NCBI GenBank assembly: GCA_903916765.1
Contig: CAIWXV010000027.1
Span: forward strand, 1-36,046
DNA length: 36,046 nucleotides
Reading direction: 5' to 3'
Source: an uncultured Dehalococcoidia bacterium
GTDB taxonomy: Bacteria > Chloroflexota > Dehalococcoidia > Dehalococcoidales > Fen-1064
The first letter of the stretch is position 1. Each line of letters begins with the position of its first letter. The notes beneath the pieces were generated by a model. The model did not search any database. It was not told the origin of the DNA and saw only the letters and a program-made list of their open reading frames with translations. This document shows, piece by piece, positions 1 to 11,196 of the stretch. The position numbers and the translations under genes were made by a program.

Positions 1-1011
1 AATGGCAATGGCCGCCGCCGGTACAGGTGACAGATCTAAAAATTCCACCAAGGTATACAGCATCACCATATCGAAAAGCAGAGTAACCAGCGCCATCGAC
101 AGATATCTCAAACCGCCGAATCTCTGCTCTTTCCAGCCTTTAAACGTCCAGATTTTGTTTAATTCATAATTACAAAGAATGGCAATCAAAGAGGAAATTA
201 CGAAAGGCGGAAGGTAGAAGCTCTGTCCTAGGAAAGTGACTTCCGATTTAAAAATTATAGTAAGAGGCCAATAGATTAACATATTTACTGCATAACCTAT
301 CCCACCCACAACCATAAAGTTCAGCACCTGGAATTTATATAAGTAGAGGCGAATCAGTTGCTGGAGATATTGCCAGATAATGCGTCTCGATAACTTCGAA
401 GAACCGTGGGATCGCCGGGCAAAAGTGTACGGCACCTCAGTCACTGAAGTGAATCGACTGCGCACCAGAATTTCAAGACCTATTTTCCAACCGAGCGGAT
501 TCAATAATTTTGAATCTACGGAGGCACGTCTGAAACCGAAGAAACCACTGACACGATCTTTTATCTTGTACGCTAACGGTAATGCCAACAGGTTGGCAAC
601 AAGGGATACAATTCGCCTTGGCAACGTCCATTTTCCGGGGCTTCCACCATCAATGTAACGAGATGCCATCACAAATTCATAATTCTTCAGCGCTTTGATG
701 ATATCGGGCAGAACTTCCGGAGGGTGTTGTAAATCAGCATCCATTACTACTACAGACGCACCACTTGCGTAAGAAAGACCATCGACAACCGCAGATGCTA
801 ATCCCCTCTTATCTTTGCGAACAACAACCTTTACAGGATATTTATTAGACAAACTCGTAGCTAACTCGGCAGTTCCATCTTTGCTATTATCGTCGATAAA
901 AACAATCTCGTAGTCGTATCCGGAGAGAATATTATGTATCCTTTCAATAAGAAGTGTTATATTGTCCTTCTCATTATAAGTCGGAATTATGATAGAGATA
1001 GCCTTACCCAT
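1..1011 (-). CDS. Polyprenol-phosphate mannosyltransferase-like GT2 glycosyltransferase with C-terminal GtrA-like membrane domain (3' end truncated by window edge)
   Basis: Reverse-strand translation by eye: MGKAISIIIPTYNEKDNITLLIERIHNILSGYDYEIVFIDDNSKDGTAELA...VVVMDADLQHPPEVLPDI...; later FMVVGGIGYAVNMLIYWPL (GtrA-like). Open to window position 1, so absent from the ORF track. Confidence 0.9.
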   Translation of the reverse strand, partial: MGKAISIIIPTYNEKDNITLLIERIHNILSGYDYEIVFIDDNSKDGTAELATSLSNKYPVKVVVRKDKRGLASAVVDGLSYASGASVVVMDADLQHPPEVLPDIIKALKNYEFVMASRYIDGGSPGKWTLPRRIVSLVANLLALPLAYKIKDRVSGFFGFRRASVDSKLLNPLGWKIGLEILVRSRFTSVTEVPYTFARRSHGSSKLSRRIIWQYLQQLIRLYLYKFQVLNFMVVGGIGYAVNMLIYWPLTIIFKSEVTFLGQSFYLPPFVISSLIAILCNYELNKIWTFKGWKEQRFGGLRYLSMALVTLLFDMVMLYTLVEFLDLSPVPAAAIAI

Positions 1012-1065
1012 CGGCAAGTCACTCCTCATTACTATTTACGAAGTAAATTTTCTTACATTGTATCA

Positions 1066-1476
1066 CACTGGAAGTGGGGCATCGTACTTCCCCCTGACAA
1101 CCTTCGAGCGCTTCGCATTACCCTACTTAAAGAAAATGGTGAATACTTTTGCTGCTCAAGATATTATTACAGTACTACATCTTGACAATGACTGGATACT
1201 CAATTTGCCATACTTACGGGGACTCCCTCCAAGGATGTGTGTCTGCGAACTGGATGGCAAAACCAGTATTTTCGACGCTAGAGAGATTCCGAAGAATCCT
1301 ACTGCAAGAAATTGATTGAAGGAATCGGGAAAGACACCGGTTTTATTTTGAGCACCGGTTGTGTGTTACCTGCCGATTGCAAACCTGAGAACTTTAAAAC
1401 AATGGTAAAAACTGCCAAAGATTACTATCCTTACGCTCGCAAACCTATCAAAAAAATATTTTTAAAAGAAATTTGA
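1066..1476 (+). pseudogene. Decayed C-terminal fragment of a uroporphyrinogen decarboxylase (URO-D/MtaA-like) family protein
   Basis: Frame 2: ASYFPLTTFERFALPYLKKMVNTFAAQDIITVLHLDNDWILNLPYL...CELDGKTSIFDAREI; then frame 1 from about 1300: YCKKLIEGIGKDTGFILSTGCVLPADCKPENFKTMVKTAKDYYPYA. N-terminus missing; frame change and apparent internal deletion near 1285-1300. Confidence 0.65.
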
Positions 1477-1501
1477 CAACCATATCTAGTAGTGGTATTA
1501 T
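1473..1501 (+). promoter_or_regulatory. Sigma70-type promoter for rpoBC (TTGACA-N17-TATTAT)
   Basis: TTGACA at 1473-1478, 17-nt spacer, TATTAT at 1496-1501; about 140 nt upstream of the rpoB start. Confidence 0.7.
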
Positions 1502-1643
1502 TAAAATTTGTCAAATATGCCTCACAAGCTTTTTCCCTTTATTTTTTATTTTCCGGTAAGAGTTCCCGTTCTCGTTGGTGTTCATTCAACGTAGCACGTC
1601 GTTCTTTGTGCAAAATTTAACGTACTGAGTTAGAGGTGTTTTT

Positions 1644-4600
1644 ATGTCGTTAGCCAGCACTATGCCAACAAAATCCCCGGTTCAAAGACATTCCTATGCC
1701 AGATTACCTCAGATATTAGAGGTACCCAATCTCATCGAAGTCCAATTGGACTCCTTCCGTTGGCTTCAAGAAGAAGGACTGAGACAGGTACTGGAGGAAA
1801 TATCCCCGATAACCGACTTCACTGGAAATAAACTGGAACTCACACTCACGGGCTATGAGTTCAGAGAACCGCGTCAATCCGAACGTGAATGTCGTCAACA
1901 CGACCTGACCTATGCCGCTCCATTGTATGTCAGAGCCCGCCTGCTGATTAAAATCACCGGCGAAATAAAAGAGCAGGATATTTTCCTAGGCGATGTCCCG
2001 TTGATGACAGCCAAAGGCACCTTCATCACCAGCGGTGCTGAGCGAGTAGTCGTCAGCCAATTGCTCCGCAGTCCCGGTGTCTATTTTACAGCCGAAGAAG
2101 ACCCCGCTAGCGGGCTTCACTTGTGCCATGCCAAACTAATTTCCAATCGCGGCGCATGGTTAGAATTCGACACCAGCAGTTCGGATGTTATCTCAGTCAA
2201 AATCAATGGCAAAAGAAAAATCGCCGTTACTACCTTACTTCGTTCTCTTGGTTATAAAGGAGATAATGCCATAATCAGCATGTTTGCCAAAGAAGACAAT
2301 TCACACAATCATCACTATATTAAATCAACACTGGAACGGGACCCATCGATTCGTGATGAGTCCGAAGCTCTACTGGATATCTACCGTAAATTACGCCCTG
2401 GTGACCCGCCCAGTATTGAAAATGCCAAGAAATTGTTAGAGGCTCAACTCTTTAATGCCCAGCATTACGATTTGGGTGTAGTGGGACGTTACAAATTAAA
2501 CAAGAGACTAGGGCTCAATATCCCCGAGAGCCAACGTGCCCTGACAAAAGAAGACCTCGTCGAGATAATCCGCCACATGATCTTGATTAATAATGGCAAA
2601 GATTCAGGCGATGATATCGACCATCTTGGTAATCGGCGAATACGCACGGTCGGAGAACTTATTCAAAATCAGTTCCGTATCGGTCTTCTCCGCCTGGAAA
2701 GAGTAGCTAAAGAACGTATGAGTACTATACCGGTAGAAGTCGCTACTCCCAGCGTTCTTATCAATACCCGCCCTGTAGTAGCTTCTATACGAGAATTCTT
2801 CAGCAGTTCTCAACTGTCACAATTTATGGACCAGCCGAATCCTCTCGCTGAGTTGACTCATAAGAGACGTCTGTCTGCGATGGGACCTGGTGGGTTATCC
2901 CGCGAACGGGCAGGGTTTGAAGCTCGTGATGTCCATTATTCCCACTACGGACGTATCTGTCCCATTGAGACACCTGAAGGTCCTAACGTCGGTCTTATTG
3001 GTTCCCTGGCTATCTATGGCAAAGTCAACAAATACGGTTTTATCGAAACACCCTACCGTAAAATCACCAAGGAATTGAAAAACAAGAGTAAACAATTGCT
3101 CGGAAAGACTATCCGTGAGGCAGTACTCGATGGCAAGGGAAAGAAAATCGTTAATGCTGACACGGTGGTCACTCCAGAAATCGCCGCTAAACTGAGTAAA
3201 TTATCGCGCAATATTAAGGTTGTGCCTTATGTATCCGAAGAAATTGAATACATGTCGGCAGATATGGATGAGAAATATTCTATCGCCCAGGCAAACGCTC
3301 GACTCGATGCAAAAAACCAATTTATGGATGGGAGAGTAGAAGCCCGAATTGGCGGTAGTTATATTCATGAAGCACCCGAAAAAATCGATTACATGGATGT
3401 ATCACCAAAACAAATATTTAGTGTTGCCGCTGCCTTGATACCATTTCTGGAGCACGATGATGCCAACCGTGCACTAATGGGCAGTAACATGCAACGTCAG
3501 GCGGTACCTTTACTTCGCCCCTCGGCGCCTATCGTCGCTACCGGCATGGAATTGGAAGCTGCCCGACATAGCGGACAGGTATTGGTCGCCGATAATCCCG
3601 GGGTAGTGACCTCGGTAACCAGTAATGAAATTATCGTTACCAGAGATGACGGACAAACAGATACTTACGAGCTGTTGAAGTTCGTCCGTACCAATCAAGG
3701 TACTTGCATCAACCAACGCCCCATCGTGAACAAGGGGGACCGTGTGGAGAAAAAGCAGGTATTGGTCGATAGTTCATCTACCGAGCAAGGAGAACTGGCA
3801 CTCGGTCAGAATGTAGTCTGTGCTTTTATGAGTTGGCGTGGTTATAACTACGAAGACGCCATTATTATCAGCAGCCGGTTGGTAGAGAATGACTCCTTCA
3901 CTTCGATACATATCGAAAAATATGAAGTGGAAGCACGGGATACCAAGCTCGGTCCTGAAGAAATCACCCGAGATATCCCCAATGTTGGTGAAGAAAGCCT
4001 GAGAGAACTTGATGAGGAAGGCATCATCCGTATCGGTGCCAAAGTAGGACCCGATGATATATTGGTCGGAAAGATTACTCCTAAGGGAGAAACAGAACTA
4101 TCCGCAGAGGAAAAACTGCTCAGAGCAATCTTTGGCGAGAAAGCAAGGGAGGTCAAAGATACTTCCTTGCGCGTTCCTCATGGTGAATGGGGTAAAATCG
4201 TTAATGTCAGAACATTCACCGGTGACGAACTAGCTGCTGGTGTCAACAGAAAAGTGCAGGTCTGGATTGCACAGAAACGTCCCGTTTCCGTCGGCGATAA
4301 AATGGCCGGGCGCCATGGCAATAAAGGCGTTGTCTCAATTATCGCTCCAGCTGAAGATATGCCCTTCCTACCGGATGGGACTCCCGTCGACGTAGTCCTC
4401 AATCCCATCGGCGTACCTTCACGTATGAATATAGGACAGGTACTGGAAACTCATATAGGATGGGTAGCCCAGGTATTGGGTTTCAAAGTTCTAACGCCAG
4501 TCTTCGATGGTGCTGATGACGTTGCAATTGAAGATGGCTTGGCAAGGGTTTGGGTAGCACAACAATCAGGTGCAGTTGAACTTCTGCCGGATAAGCGTCG

Positions 4601-5378
4601 TTCTGAGATGGACATTAGCATTGCCAAAGCATGGATAAAAAGACGTGGTTATGACAGTGACAAAGTATTCAATGAAAAATATCACGGACAGGCAACCGAA
4701 ATTTGCAAACGACTCTGGCTAGAAGATTTAGGCATCCCTGCTAAAAACCTGAAGGCGCAAGCATTGGCAGACACTATCCAAAAGATCAAGGCAGAAAAGG
4801 GGTTGGCATCTCCAACCACAGGTAAATTTATACTGCGAGACGGACATACAGGGGAACCTTTCGACCAACCGATAACCGTCGGTAATGTTTATATTATGAA
4901 ACTCAATCACCTTGTGGAAGATAAGGTACACGCCCGTTCCACAGGTCCGTACTCACTAATCAGCCAGCAACCTCTGGGAGGTAAAGCTCAGTTCGGCGGA
5001 CAGCGCTTCGGTGAAATGGAAGTCTGGACGCTGGAAGCCTATGGCGTTGCCCATATTCTCCAGGAAATGCTGACCATTAAGTCCGATGATGTTACCGGAC
5101 GTACCAAAGCTTATGAGGCAATCTTGAAAAATGAAGATATACTCCAGCCCAGTGTTCCCGAATCATTTAAAGTGCTGGTAAAGGAATTGCAGAGCCTCGG
5201 ACTTGCCATTGAAGTGATTAATGAGGGTGAAGAGGAAAAAACTCTTGCGGCAAAGGGAACTCCTGAAGCACCTCAACTGGAAGTGACCGCCGACACAGGG
5301 ACAGAAACTCCTTTGTCTGGCGAAACCGCTAAAGCACCAAAGGCAGAAATTGAAACTAAACCCGAAGAGGTAAAGTAG
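1644..5378 (+). CDS. rpoB: DNA-directed RNA polymerase subunit beta
   Basis: 1244 aa [71 protein letters not shown] and [15 protein letters not shown] motifs. Confidence 0.99.
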   Translation: MSLASTMPTKSPVQRHSYARLPQILEVPNLIEVQLDSFRWLQEEGLRQVLEEISPITDFTGNKLELTLTGYEFREPRQSERECRQHDLTYAAPLYVRARLLIKITGEIKEQDIFLGDVPLMTAKGTFITSGAERVVVSQLLRSPGVYFTAEEDPASGLHLCHAKLISNRGAWLEFDTSSSDVISVKINGKRKIAVTTLLRSLGYKGDNAIISMFAKEDNSHNHHYIKSTLERDPSIRDESEALLDIYRKLRPGDPPSIENAKKLLEAQLFNAQHYDLGVVGRYKLNKRLGLNIPESQRALTKEDLVEIIRHMILINNGKDSGDDIDHLGNRRIRTVGELIQNQFRIGLLRLERVAKERMSTIPVEVATPSVLINTRPVVASIREFFSSSQLSQFMDQPNPLAELTHKRRLSAMGPGGLSRERAGFEARDVHYSHYGRICPIETPEGPNVGLIGSLAIYGKVNKYGFIETPYRKITKELKNKSKQLLGKTIREAVLDGKGKKIVNADTVVTPEIAAKLSKLSRNIKVVPYVSEEIEYMSADMDEKYSIAQANARLDAKNQFMDGRVEARIGGSYIHEAPEKIDYMDVSPKQIFSVAAALIPFLEHDDANRALMGSNMQRQAVPLLRPSAPIVATGMELEAARHSGQVLVADNPGVVTSVTSNEIIVTRDDGQTDTYELLKFVRTNQGTCINQRPIVNKGDRVEKKQVLVDSSSTEQGELALGQNVVCAFMSWRGYNYEDAIIISSRLVENDSFTSIHIEKYEVEARDTKLGPEEITRDIPNVGEESLRELDEEGIIRIGAKVGPDDILVGKITPKGETELSAEEKLLRAIFGEKAREVKDTSLRVPHGEWGKIVNVRTFTGDELAAGVNRKVQVWIAQKRPVSVGDKMAGRHGNKGVVSIIAPAEDMPFLPDGTPVDVVLNPIGVPSRMNIGQVLETHIGWVAQVLGFKVLTPVFDGADDVAIEDGLARVWVAQQSGAVELLPDKRRSEMDISIAKAWIKRRGYDSDKVFNEKYHGQATEICKRLWLEDLGIPAKNLKAQALADTIQKIKAEKGLASPTTGKFILRDGHTGEPFDQPITVGNVYIMKLNHLVEDKVHARSTGPYSLISQQPLGGKAQFGGQRFGEMEVWTLEAYGVAHILQEMLTIKSDDVTGRTKAYEAILKNEDILQPSVPESFKVLVKELQSLGLAIEVINEGEEEKTLAAKGTPEAPQLEVTADTGTETPLSGETAKAPKAEIETKPEEVK

Positions 5379-5379
5379 A

Positions 5380-8300
5380 ATGCTTGAAGTAAATGATTTT
5401 GATGCAGTCCGTATTTCGCTAGCGTCACCAGAGCAAATCAGAAGCTGGTCTTATGGTGAAGTGACCAAACCGGAAACTATCAACTACCGCACTCTAAAAC
5501 CAGAAAGGGATGGCCTTTTCTGTGAAAGAATATTTGGACCAACCAAAGACTACGAATGCTTCTGCGGCAAGTACAAAAAGGTGCGTTTTAAGGGAATTAT
5601 CTGCGATAAATGCGGCGTTGAAGTTGCCCGATCTAAGGTAAGAAGAGAGCGAATGGGACACATCGAACTCGCCTCACCCGTAAGCCACATCTGGTTTGCC
5701 AAGGGCATCCCCAGCCGGTTAGGGCTGCTCCTCGACCTGGCTCCAAGAAATCTGGAACGTGTATTGTATTTTTCTCATTACATCATCACTTCCATCGATG
5801 AAAAGAAACGAGAAGAAGTAATTGCCCAGCTAGAGAAACACACCGTACAGAAAGCCTCTGACCGTCAGGCAGCAGTTGAAGCCAAAGTCGACTCGATGAA
5901 AGAGGCGACTGTAGAAGAAGTCAATCAGCTTCGTCGTGATGTAGTAGAAGAAAATGAAGAGGCGGAGGATCACACTGGCAGTGAAGTAGAAAGAGTCGGA
6001 AACTTGCGTGTCCAGAAACTCCTTACCGAGAATGAATACCGCATGCTGAAACAAAAATATGGCCATATTTTTGAAGCAGAAATGGGTGCTGACGCTATCC
6101 TTAAAATAGTCAAGGCAATAAATCTGGACCAACTCCGTAGTGAATTGATTCAAGAGGGACATTCCCCATCAGGACAGCGACGGAGAAAAGCGAGTAAGCG
6201 TTTACAGGTGGTCGAGGCATTCCGTCGAAGCGGAAACAAACCCGAATGGATGATTTTAACAGTCCTGCCAGTGTTACCACCCGACCTCAGGCCTACCGTT
6301 CAACTCGACGGCGGGCGTTTCGCTATCAGCGATATTAACGACCTTTACCGTCGTGTCATCAATCGTAATAACCGACTCCATCACCTTGTAGAAATCGGCG
6401 CACCTGAAATAATCATCCGCAACGAAAAAAGAATGTTACAGGAGTCAGTGGACTCTCTAATCGATAACGGAAAGAGAGGACAACCTGTTTCCATCAGCGG
6501 CAGTCACAAACTGAAGTCTCTTTCCGATATGTTGCGCGGTAAGCAGGGACGCTTCCGCCAGAATCTACTCGGCAAGCGTGTAGACTACAGCGGACGTTCT
6601 GTTATCGTCATCGGTCCGGATCTTAAACTCCACCAGTGCGGTTTACCGCGACGTATGGCACTGGAACTCTTCAAACCCTTTGTAATGCGCCGCCTGATTG
6701 AACAAGGGCTGGCACACAATATCAAGAGTGCCCGAAGACAGGTAGAAAGAGCCAAACCCGAAGTCTATGACATACTGGAAGAGGTTGTTAAAGAGCGGCC
6801 GGTATTACTCAACCGTGCCCCGACACTGCACCGCCTCAGTATTCAGGCTTTCGAAATTGTACTGATTGATGGCAGCGCTATCCAGATTCATCCGCTTGTC
6901 TGTTCGGCATTCAATGCCGACTTCGATGGCGACCAGATGGCCGTCCATCTGCCTCTTTCAAAAGCGGCAGTCAAGGGCGCCAGAGAGCAAATGCTAAGTA
7001 TCCACAATATGCTTTTACCGTCCTCCGGCGACCCGGTGGTTACCCCGACTCTGGATATGGTTTTAGGTTGCTACTATTTAACGAGCATCAAACCGGGATC
7101 TAAGGGAGAGGGTAAGCTATTCGGCAGTTTCGAAGAAACAAAACTTGCTTACGACCTGGGTATCATCGATTTGAAATCAGAGGTTGAGGTCAGAGACCAG
7201 AACAACGAAGGTAAGCGAATCAAAACCAGTGTCGGAAGAATCATCTTTAATGAAGCCTTCCCTAAGGAAATCGGTTTCCGCAATTATACAGTCGATAAAT
7301 CAAGCCTTAAAAAGGTTGTTGCCGATTGCTCCAGGATATTGGGCGATGAAGCTATGGCAGAAGTAATGGATAGAATCAAAGAAATGGGATTCCGCTTTGC
7401 TACCAAATCTGGTACGACCATTGCAATGAGCGATATCGAGGTACCCAAAGCAAAACCCAAGCTAATTGCTGAAGCTGAAGAAAGGACAGTCCTTATTGAA
7501 AATCAATACGAAAACGGACTCATCACCGAAGACGAAAGGTATGATGAGGTAGTCAAGATATGGATGGAGACTACCGATAAAGTTACTTTGGCAACACAGA
7601 AGAGTCTTGACCCATTCAGCGGCATCTATATGATGGCAACCTCCGGGGCAAAAGGTAATATGACCCAGATCAGACAGATGGCAGGCATGCGTGGATTGAT
7701 GACCAATCCTTCAGGTAGAATCATCGACTTCCCCATCAAGGCAAGTTTCAGCGAAGGGCTTAGTGTGCTGGAATACTTCATTTCCACACACGGCGCTCGT
7801 AAAGGTCTTGCAGACACCGCTTTGAGAACATCAGAAAGCGGTTACCTCACCAGACGTCTGGTGGATGTTGCACATGATTGCATCATTCTGGAAGAGGATT
7901 GCGGTACGCCAGATGGTACATGGTTATCAGAAACAAAAGCCGGAGAGTTACTTCCCTCACTCAGCGAACGTATTATCGGACGGTTTGCCGCCAGCGATGT
8001 AGTTGACCCGAAAACGGGGGAAATCATCGTTCAACGGAATGAAGAATTCGATGACAAGAAGGCAAGTCAACTTGTTAAGGCAGGGGTTAAAAGCGTTAAT
8101 GTTCGGTCGCCGCTCACCTGCCAGGCTAAACAGGGTATGTGCCAGAAGTGTTACGGACGTGATTTGGCACGAGGTAAGAGCATAGGCTTAAATAGTGCCG
8201 TGGGTATAATTGCAGCTCAAAGTATCGGTGAACCCGGTACCCAGCTGACCTTAAGAACCTTCCATACCGGCGGTGTGGTCGGATTGGATATCACCACCGG

Positions 8301-9387
8301 CCTTCCCAGAGTAGAGGAACTCTTCGAGGCAAGAATCCCGAAGAATCAAGCTATTATCTCAGAGATAAACGGCCTAGCCAAAGTATCTCAGACCGACGAT
8401 GGTCAGACTATCAAGATTTCAAGCAGTGAAATGTTCCGTGAGGAACACCAATTACCAAAAGGCTGGAAGGTTGTTGTAAAGAATGGACAACAGATAGAAA
8501 TGGGAGCTATAATCGCTAACCCGCCATCCAAAAGCAAAAAGACAAAAACCAAGGATGCTAAAGAATCACAGGAGATTGCAGTATCTGATGAAAATAAGGC
8601 TGTCATCTCACCGATGGCAGGAACAGTTGTAATTGAAAGCGGGAAGTTATCCATAGTGTATGAGGAAAAAGATGAGCGGGTTTACCAAGTCTCATCAGCC
8701 ACCCGTCTCCGCGTTCGATCCGGTGACAAAGTTACGGCAGGGCAACAGCTCACCGAGGGTCAACTCAATCCTCAGGATATTCTGAACGTCTCCGGTAAAG
8801 AAGCTGTGCAGAGATATCTGGTGGATGAGGTACTGAAGGTTTACCGTTCACAAGGTGTGACCATCAACGATAAGCACCTTGAAACTATTGTCCGTCAGAT
8901 GCTTTCTAAAGTACGCACTGATTCTTCTGGCGATACTGAATTGGTGCCGGGAGAATTGGTTAATCGCTTCCAATACGAAGATATCAATGCCAAGGTATTA
9001 GCAGAAGGTGGCGAACCAGCCACAGCTCATCCGGTACTCTTGGGAATCACCAGAGCGGCACTCAGTACCAGTAGTTGGTTAGCAGCCGCATCCTTCCAGG
9101 AAACGACTAAGGTTCTGACCGAAGCTGCTATCAGGAGGGCCAGTGACCGGTTAGTCGGCTTGAAAGAGAATGTCATTATCGGTAGATTGATACCGGCGCG
9201 CTACAAGCCAATCTCAGAAATGTTGACTGCACCGCCGGCAATCTTAGAAGAAGCTCTGGAAAAGATGGATGAAGAGGCAAGCGTCAGTCCTGATGAAGAC
9301 ATCGAGAAAGAAGAGAACCTATCGTTAGCCCCAGAAGCGGAAGAGACTGCAGCTGATGAAATAGCTATAGATGATGATGGTGAGTAA
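5380..9387 (+). CDS. rpoC: DNA-directed RNA polymerase subunit beta'
   Basis: 1335 aa [19 protein letters not shown] catalytic motif, [23 protein letters not shown] zinc ribbon; immediately downstream of rpoB. Confidence 0.99.
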   Translation: MLEVNDFDAVRISLASPEQIRSWSYGEVTKPETINYRTLKPERDGLFCERIFGPTKDYECFCGKYKKVRFKGIICDKCGVEVARSKVRRERMGHIELASPVSHIWFAKGIPSRLGLLLDLAPRNLERVLYFSHYIITSIDEKKREEVIAQLEKHTVQKASDRQAAVEAKVDSMKEATVEEVNQLRRDVVEENEEAEDHTGSEVERVGNLRVQKLLTENEYRMLKQKYGHIFEAEMGADAILKIVKAINLDQLRSELIQEGHSPSGQRRRKASKRLQVVEAFRRSGNKPEWMILTVLPVLPPDLRPTVQLDGGRFAISDINDLYRRVINRNNRLHHLVEIGAPEIIIRNEKRMLQESVDSLIDNGKRGQPVSISGSHKLKSLSDMLRGKQGRFRQNLLGKRVDYSGRSVIVIGPDLKLHQCGLPRRMALELFKPFVMRRLIEQGLAHNIKSARRQVERAKPEVYDILEEVVKERPVLLNRAPTLHRLSIQAFEIVLIDGSAIQIHPLVCSAFNADFDGDQMAVHLPLSKAAVKGAREQMLSIHNMLLPSSGDPVVTPTLDMVLGCYYLTSIKPGSKGEGKLFGSFEETKLAYDLGIIDLKSEVEVRDQNNEGKRIKTSVGRIIFNEAFPKEIGFRNYTVDKSSLKKVVADCSRILGDEAMAEVMDRIKEMGFRFATKSGTTIAMSDIEVPKAKPKLIAEAEERTVLIENQYENGLITEDERYDEVVKIWMETTDKVTLATQKSLDPFSGIYMMATSGAKGNMTQIRQMAGMRGLMTNPSGRIIDFPIKASFSEGLSVLEYFISTHGARKGLADTALRTSESGYLTRRLVDVAHDCIILEEDCGTPDGTWLSETKAGELLPSLSERIIGRFAASDVVDPKTGEIIVQRNEEFDDKKASQLVKAGVKSVNVRSPLTCQAKQGMCQKCYGRDLARGKSIGLNSAVGIIAAQSIGEPGTQLTLRTFHTGGVVGLDITTGLPRVEELFEARIPKNQAIISEINGLAKVSQTDDGQTIKISSSEMFREEHQLPKGWKVVVKNGQQIEMGAIIANPPSKSKKTKTKDAKESQEIAVSDENKAVISPMAGTVVIESGKLSIVYEEKDERVYQVSSATRLRVRSGDKVTAGQQLTEGQLNPQDILNVSGKEAVQRYLVDEVLKVYRSQGVTINDKHLETIVRQMLSKVRTDSSGDTELVPGELVNRFQYEDINAKVLAEGGEPATAHPVLLGITRAALSTSSWLAAASFQETTKVLTEAAIRRASDRLVGLKENVIIGRLIPARYKPISEMLTAPPAILEEALEKMDEEASVSPDEDIEKEENLSLAPEAEETAADEIAIDDDGE

Positions 9388-9412
9388 TTAAGCCTGCCCG
9401 TGTAATTTTATC

Positions 9413-9445
9413 AAGCGCCCCCTTTCAGGGGGCGCTTTCTTTTTG
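9413..9445 (+). terminator. Rho-independent terminator after rpoC
   Basis: AAGCGCCCCC-TTTCA-GGGGGCGCTT followed by TCTTTTT. Confidence 0.92.
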
Positions 9446-9526
9446 GCTACACAACAATTAAAATCTGCAACCCCACGTTATGATATAATACCGCCATAAA
9501 GAAATATCAAACAAGAGGATAGTAGC

Positions 9527-10549
9527 ATCGCACGCATCATATCAGGGAAACCAACAGCTGAAGATAACCCGATTGAAACCAGCCTTCGCCCGCACCAAAT
9601 GACAGATTTCATCGGGCAAAATAAGGTTAAGGATAACCTGCTCATTGCAATTGCCGCTGCCAAAAAGCGGGGAGAGGCGCTCGACCATATGTTACTTTAT
9701 GGACCGCCTGGACTGGGGAAAACCACTCTCGCCTACATCGTCGCTGCTGAATTGGGAGTGCAAATCAGAATAACTTCAGGACCTGCCATAGAACGCACCG
9801 GCGACCTTGCTGCAATACTCACCAATCTGAAGAAACAGGATGTCCTGTTTATCGACGAAATTCACCGGCTCAGCCGGGCAGTGGAAGAAATCCTCTACCC
9901 TGCAATGGAAGATTCCGCTCTCGATCTCATCATCGGGAAAGGACCCGGTGCAAGAAGTTTGCGGCTCAATCTGCCCCCATTCACTCTGATTGGAGCAACA
10001 ACACGCTATGCTATGCTCAGTGCACCTCTGCGCGACCGATTTGGCAGTGTCTATCATCTCGATTTCTATGACCGGGAAGCCATCAGGACAATCGTCAAAC
10101 GCTCTGCCCAAATCTTACAAATCAAATCGGAACCTTCCGGGTTGGAAGAAATCGCCAGTCGTGCCCGAGGAACACCACGCGTGGCAAACAGGCTACTCAA
10201 GCGGGTCAGAGACTTCGCACAGGTAAAGGCAAACGGCATCATCACAAAAGAAGTTGCCATCGGAGCCCTGTCCAAACTGGAGATTGACCCTATCGGACTG
10301 GATGACCTCGACCGCAAGGTATTACACACCATCATCGAGAAATTCAATGGTGGACCGGTAGGATTGGAAACCATTGCCGCCTCCATCAGTGAAGAAGCAG
10401 ATACCATTATGGATGTTTATGAACCTTATTTATTACAACTGGGATTTATCGACCGTACTCCCCGCGGCAGAGTAGCGACACCGCTTGCCTATCAGCACCT
10501 CGGCATCTCTTACAACAAAGATAAAACTGCTCAGCAGACTCTCATATAG
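9527..10549 (+). CDS. ruvB: Holliday junction branch migration helicase RuvB (start inferred at non-canonical ATC 9527; first ATG in frame is 9599)
   Basis: ORF 9599-10549: [50 protein letters not shown]. In-frame upstream codons 9527-9598 read (I/M)[23 protein letters not shown], the typical RuvB N-terminus. Confidence 0.95.
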   Translation: MARIISGKPTAEDNPIETSLRPHQMTDFIGQNKVKDNLLIAIAAAKKRGEALDHMLLYGPPGLGKTTLAYIVAAELGVQIRITSGPAIERTGDLAAILTNLKKQDVLFIDEIHRLSRAVEEILYPAMEDSALDLIIGKGPGARSLRLNLPPFTLIGATTRYAMLSAPLRDRFGSVYHLDFYDREAIRTIVKRSAQILQIKSEPSGLEEIASRARGTPRVANRLLKRVRDFAQVKANGIITKEVAIGALSKLEIDPIGLDDLDRKVLHTIIEKFNGGPVGLETIAASISEEADTIMDVYEPYLLQLGFIDRTPRGRVATPLAYQHLGISYNKDKTAQQTLI

Positions 10550-10558
10550 GAGGTGGCT

Positions 10559-11116
10559 GTGCTGACAGAACAACCCACACTTATAACTCAACGTCTCATA
10601 CTTCGACCTTATACTTTGAGCGATGCCAAAGAACTCCAGAGACTTATCGGTGAGCGGGTTGTTGCCAATACTTTGCTGAACGTCCCTCACCCATATGAGG
10701 ACGGTGTAGCAGAGGAATGGATAAGTAAGCACCCAAAGGAGTTTGAGGAAGAGAAAGCTGTTCAGTTTGCTATCACTCATCGTGAAAAAGGGTATCTCAT
10801 TGGTGGCGTCGGATTAAGACTGGATAAGATACATGAAAACGCTGAAATGGGGTACTGGATTGGCAACCCCTACTGGAAAAACGGCTATTGTACGGAAGCC
10901 GCTGGTGCCGTCATGAAATACGGATTTGAAGTGCTTGGCTTAAACCGCATCATTGCTCGTCATATGACTCGTAATCCCAGTTCCGGTAAAGTGATGCAGA
11001 AAATCGGGATGAAACACGAGGGGCATTTACGACAGGACAAGAAGAGATGGGGTAAGTTCGAGGATTTGGAAATCTATGGAATCTTGAAGAGTGACTACAG
11101 CAACTCAAAAGAGTAA
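10559..11116 (+). CDS. GNAT family N-acetyltransferase (RimJ/RimL-like)
   Basis: ITQRLILRPYTLSDAKEL...GGVGLRLDKIHENAEMGYWIGNPYWKNGYCTEAAGAVMKYGFEVLGLNRI. GTG start at 10559 is better spaced from AGGAGG (10548-10553) than the track start at 10553. Confidence 0.9.
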   Translation: MLTEQPTLITQRLILRPYTLSDAKELQRLIGERVVANTLLNVPHPYEDGVAEEWISKHPKEFEEEKAVQFAITHREKGYLIGGVGLRLDKIHENAEMGYWIGNPYWKNGYCTEAAGAVMKYGFEVLGLNRIIARHMTRNPSSGKVMQKIGMKHEGHLRQDKKRWGKFEDLEIYGILKSDYSNSKE

Positions 11117-11134
11117 AAACGCTTGGGTAAAAAT

Positions 11135-11166
11135 AATGGTCGTCCTTCATTTGAAGGACGACCATT
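11135..11166. terminator. Bidirectional hairpin terminator between convergent genes
   Basis: AATGGTCGTCCTTC-ATTT-GAAGGACGACCATT, 14-bp perfect stem; flanked by ATTTTTAC on the minus strand and TTTAG on the plus strand. Confidence 0.8.
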
Positions 11167-11196
11167 TTAGTTATATCTTGCTCTATTATAGAATTA

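Noticed and set aside
380-658. 92-aa plus-strand ORF
   Set aside because: Antisense to the convincing GT2-GtrA reading frame on the minus strand; no domain signal.
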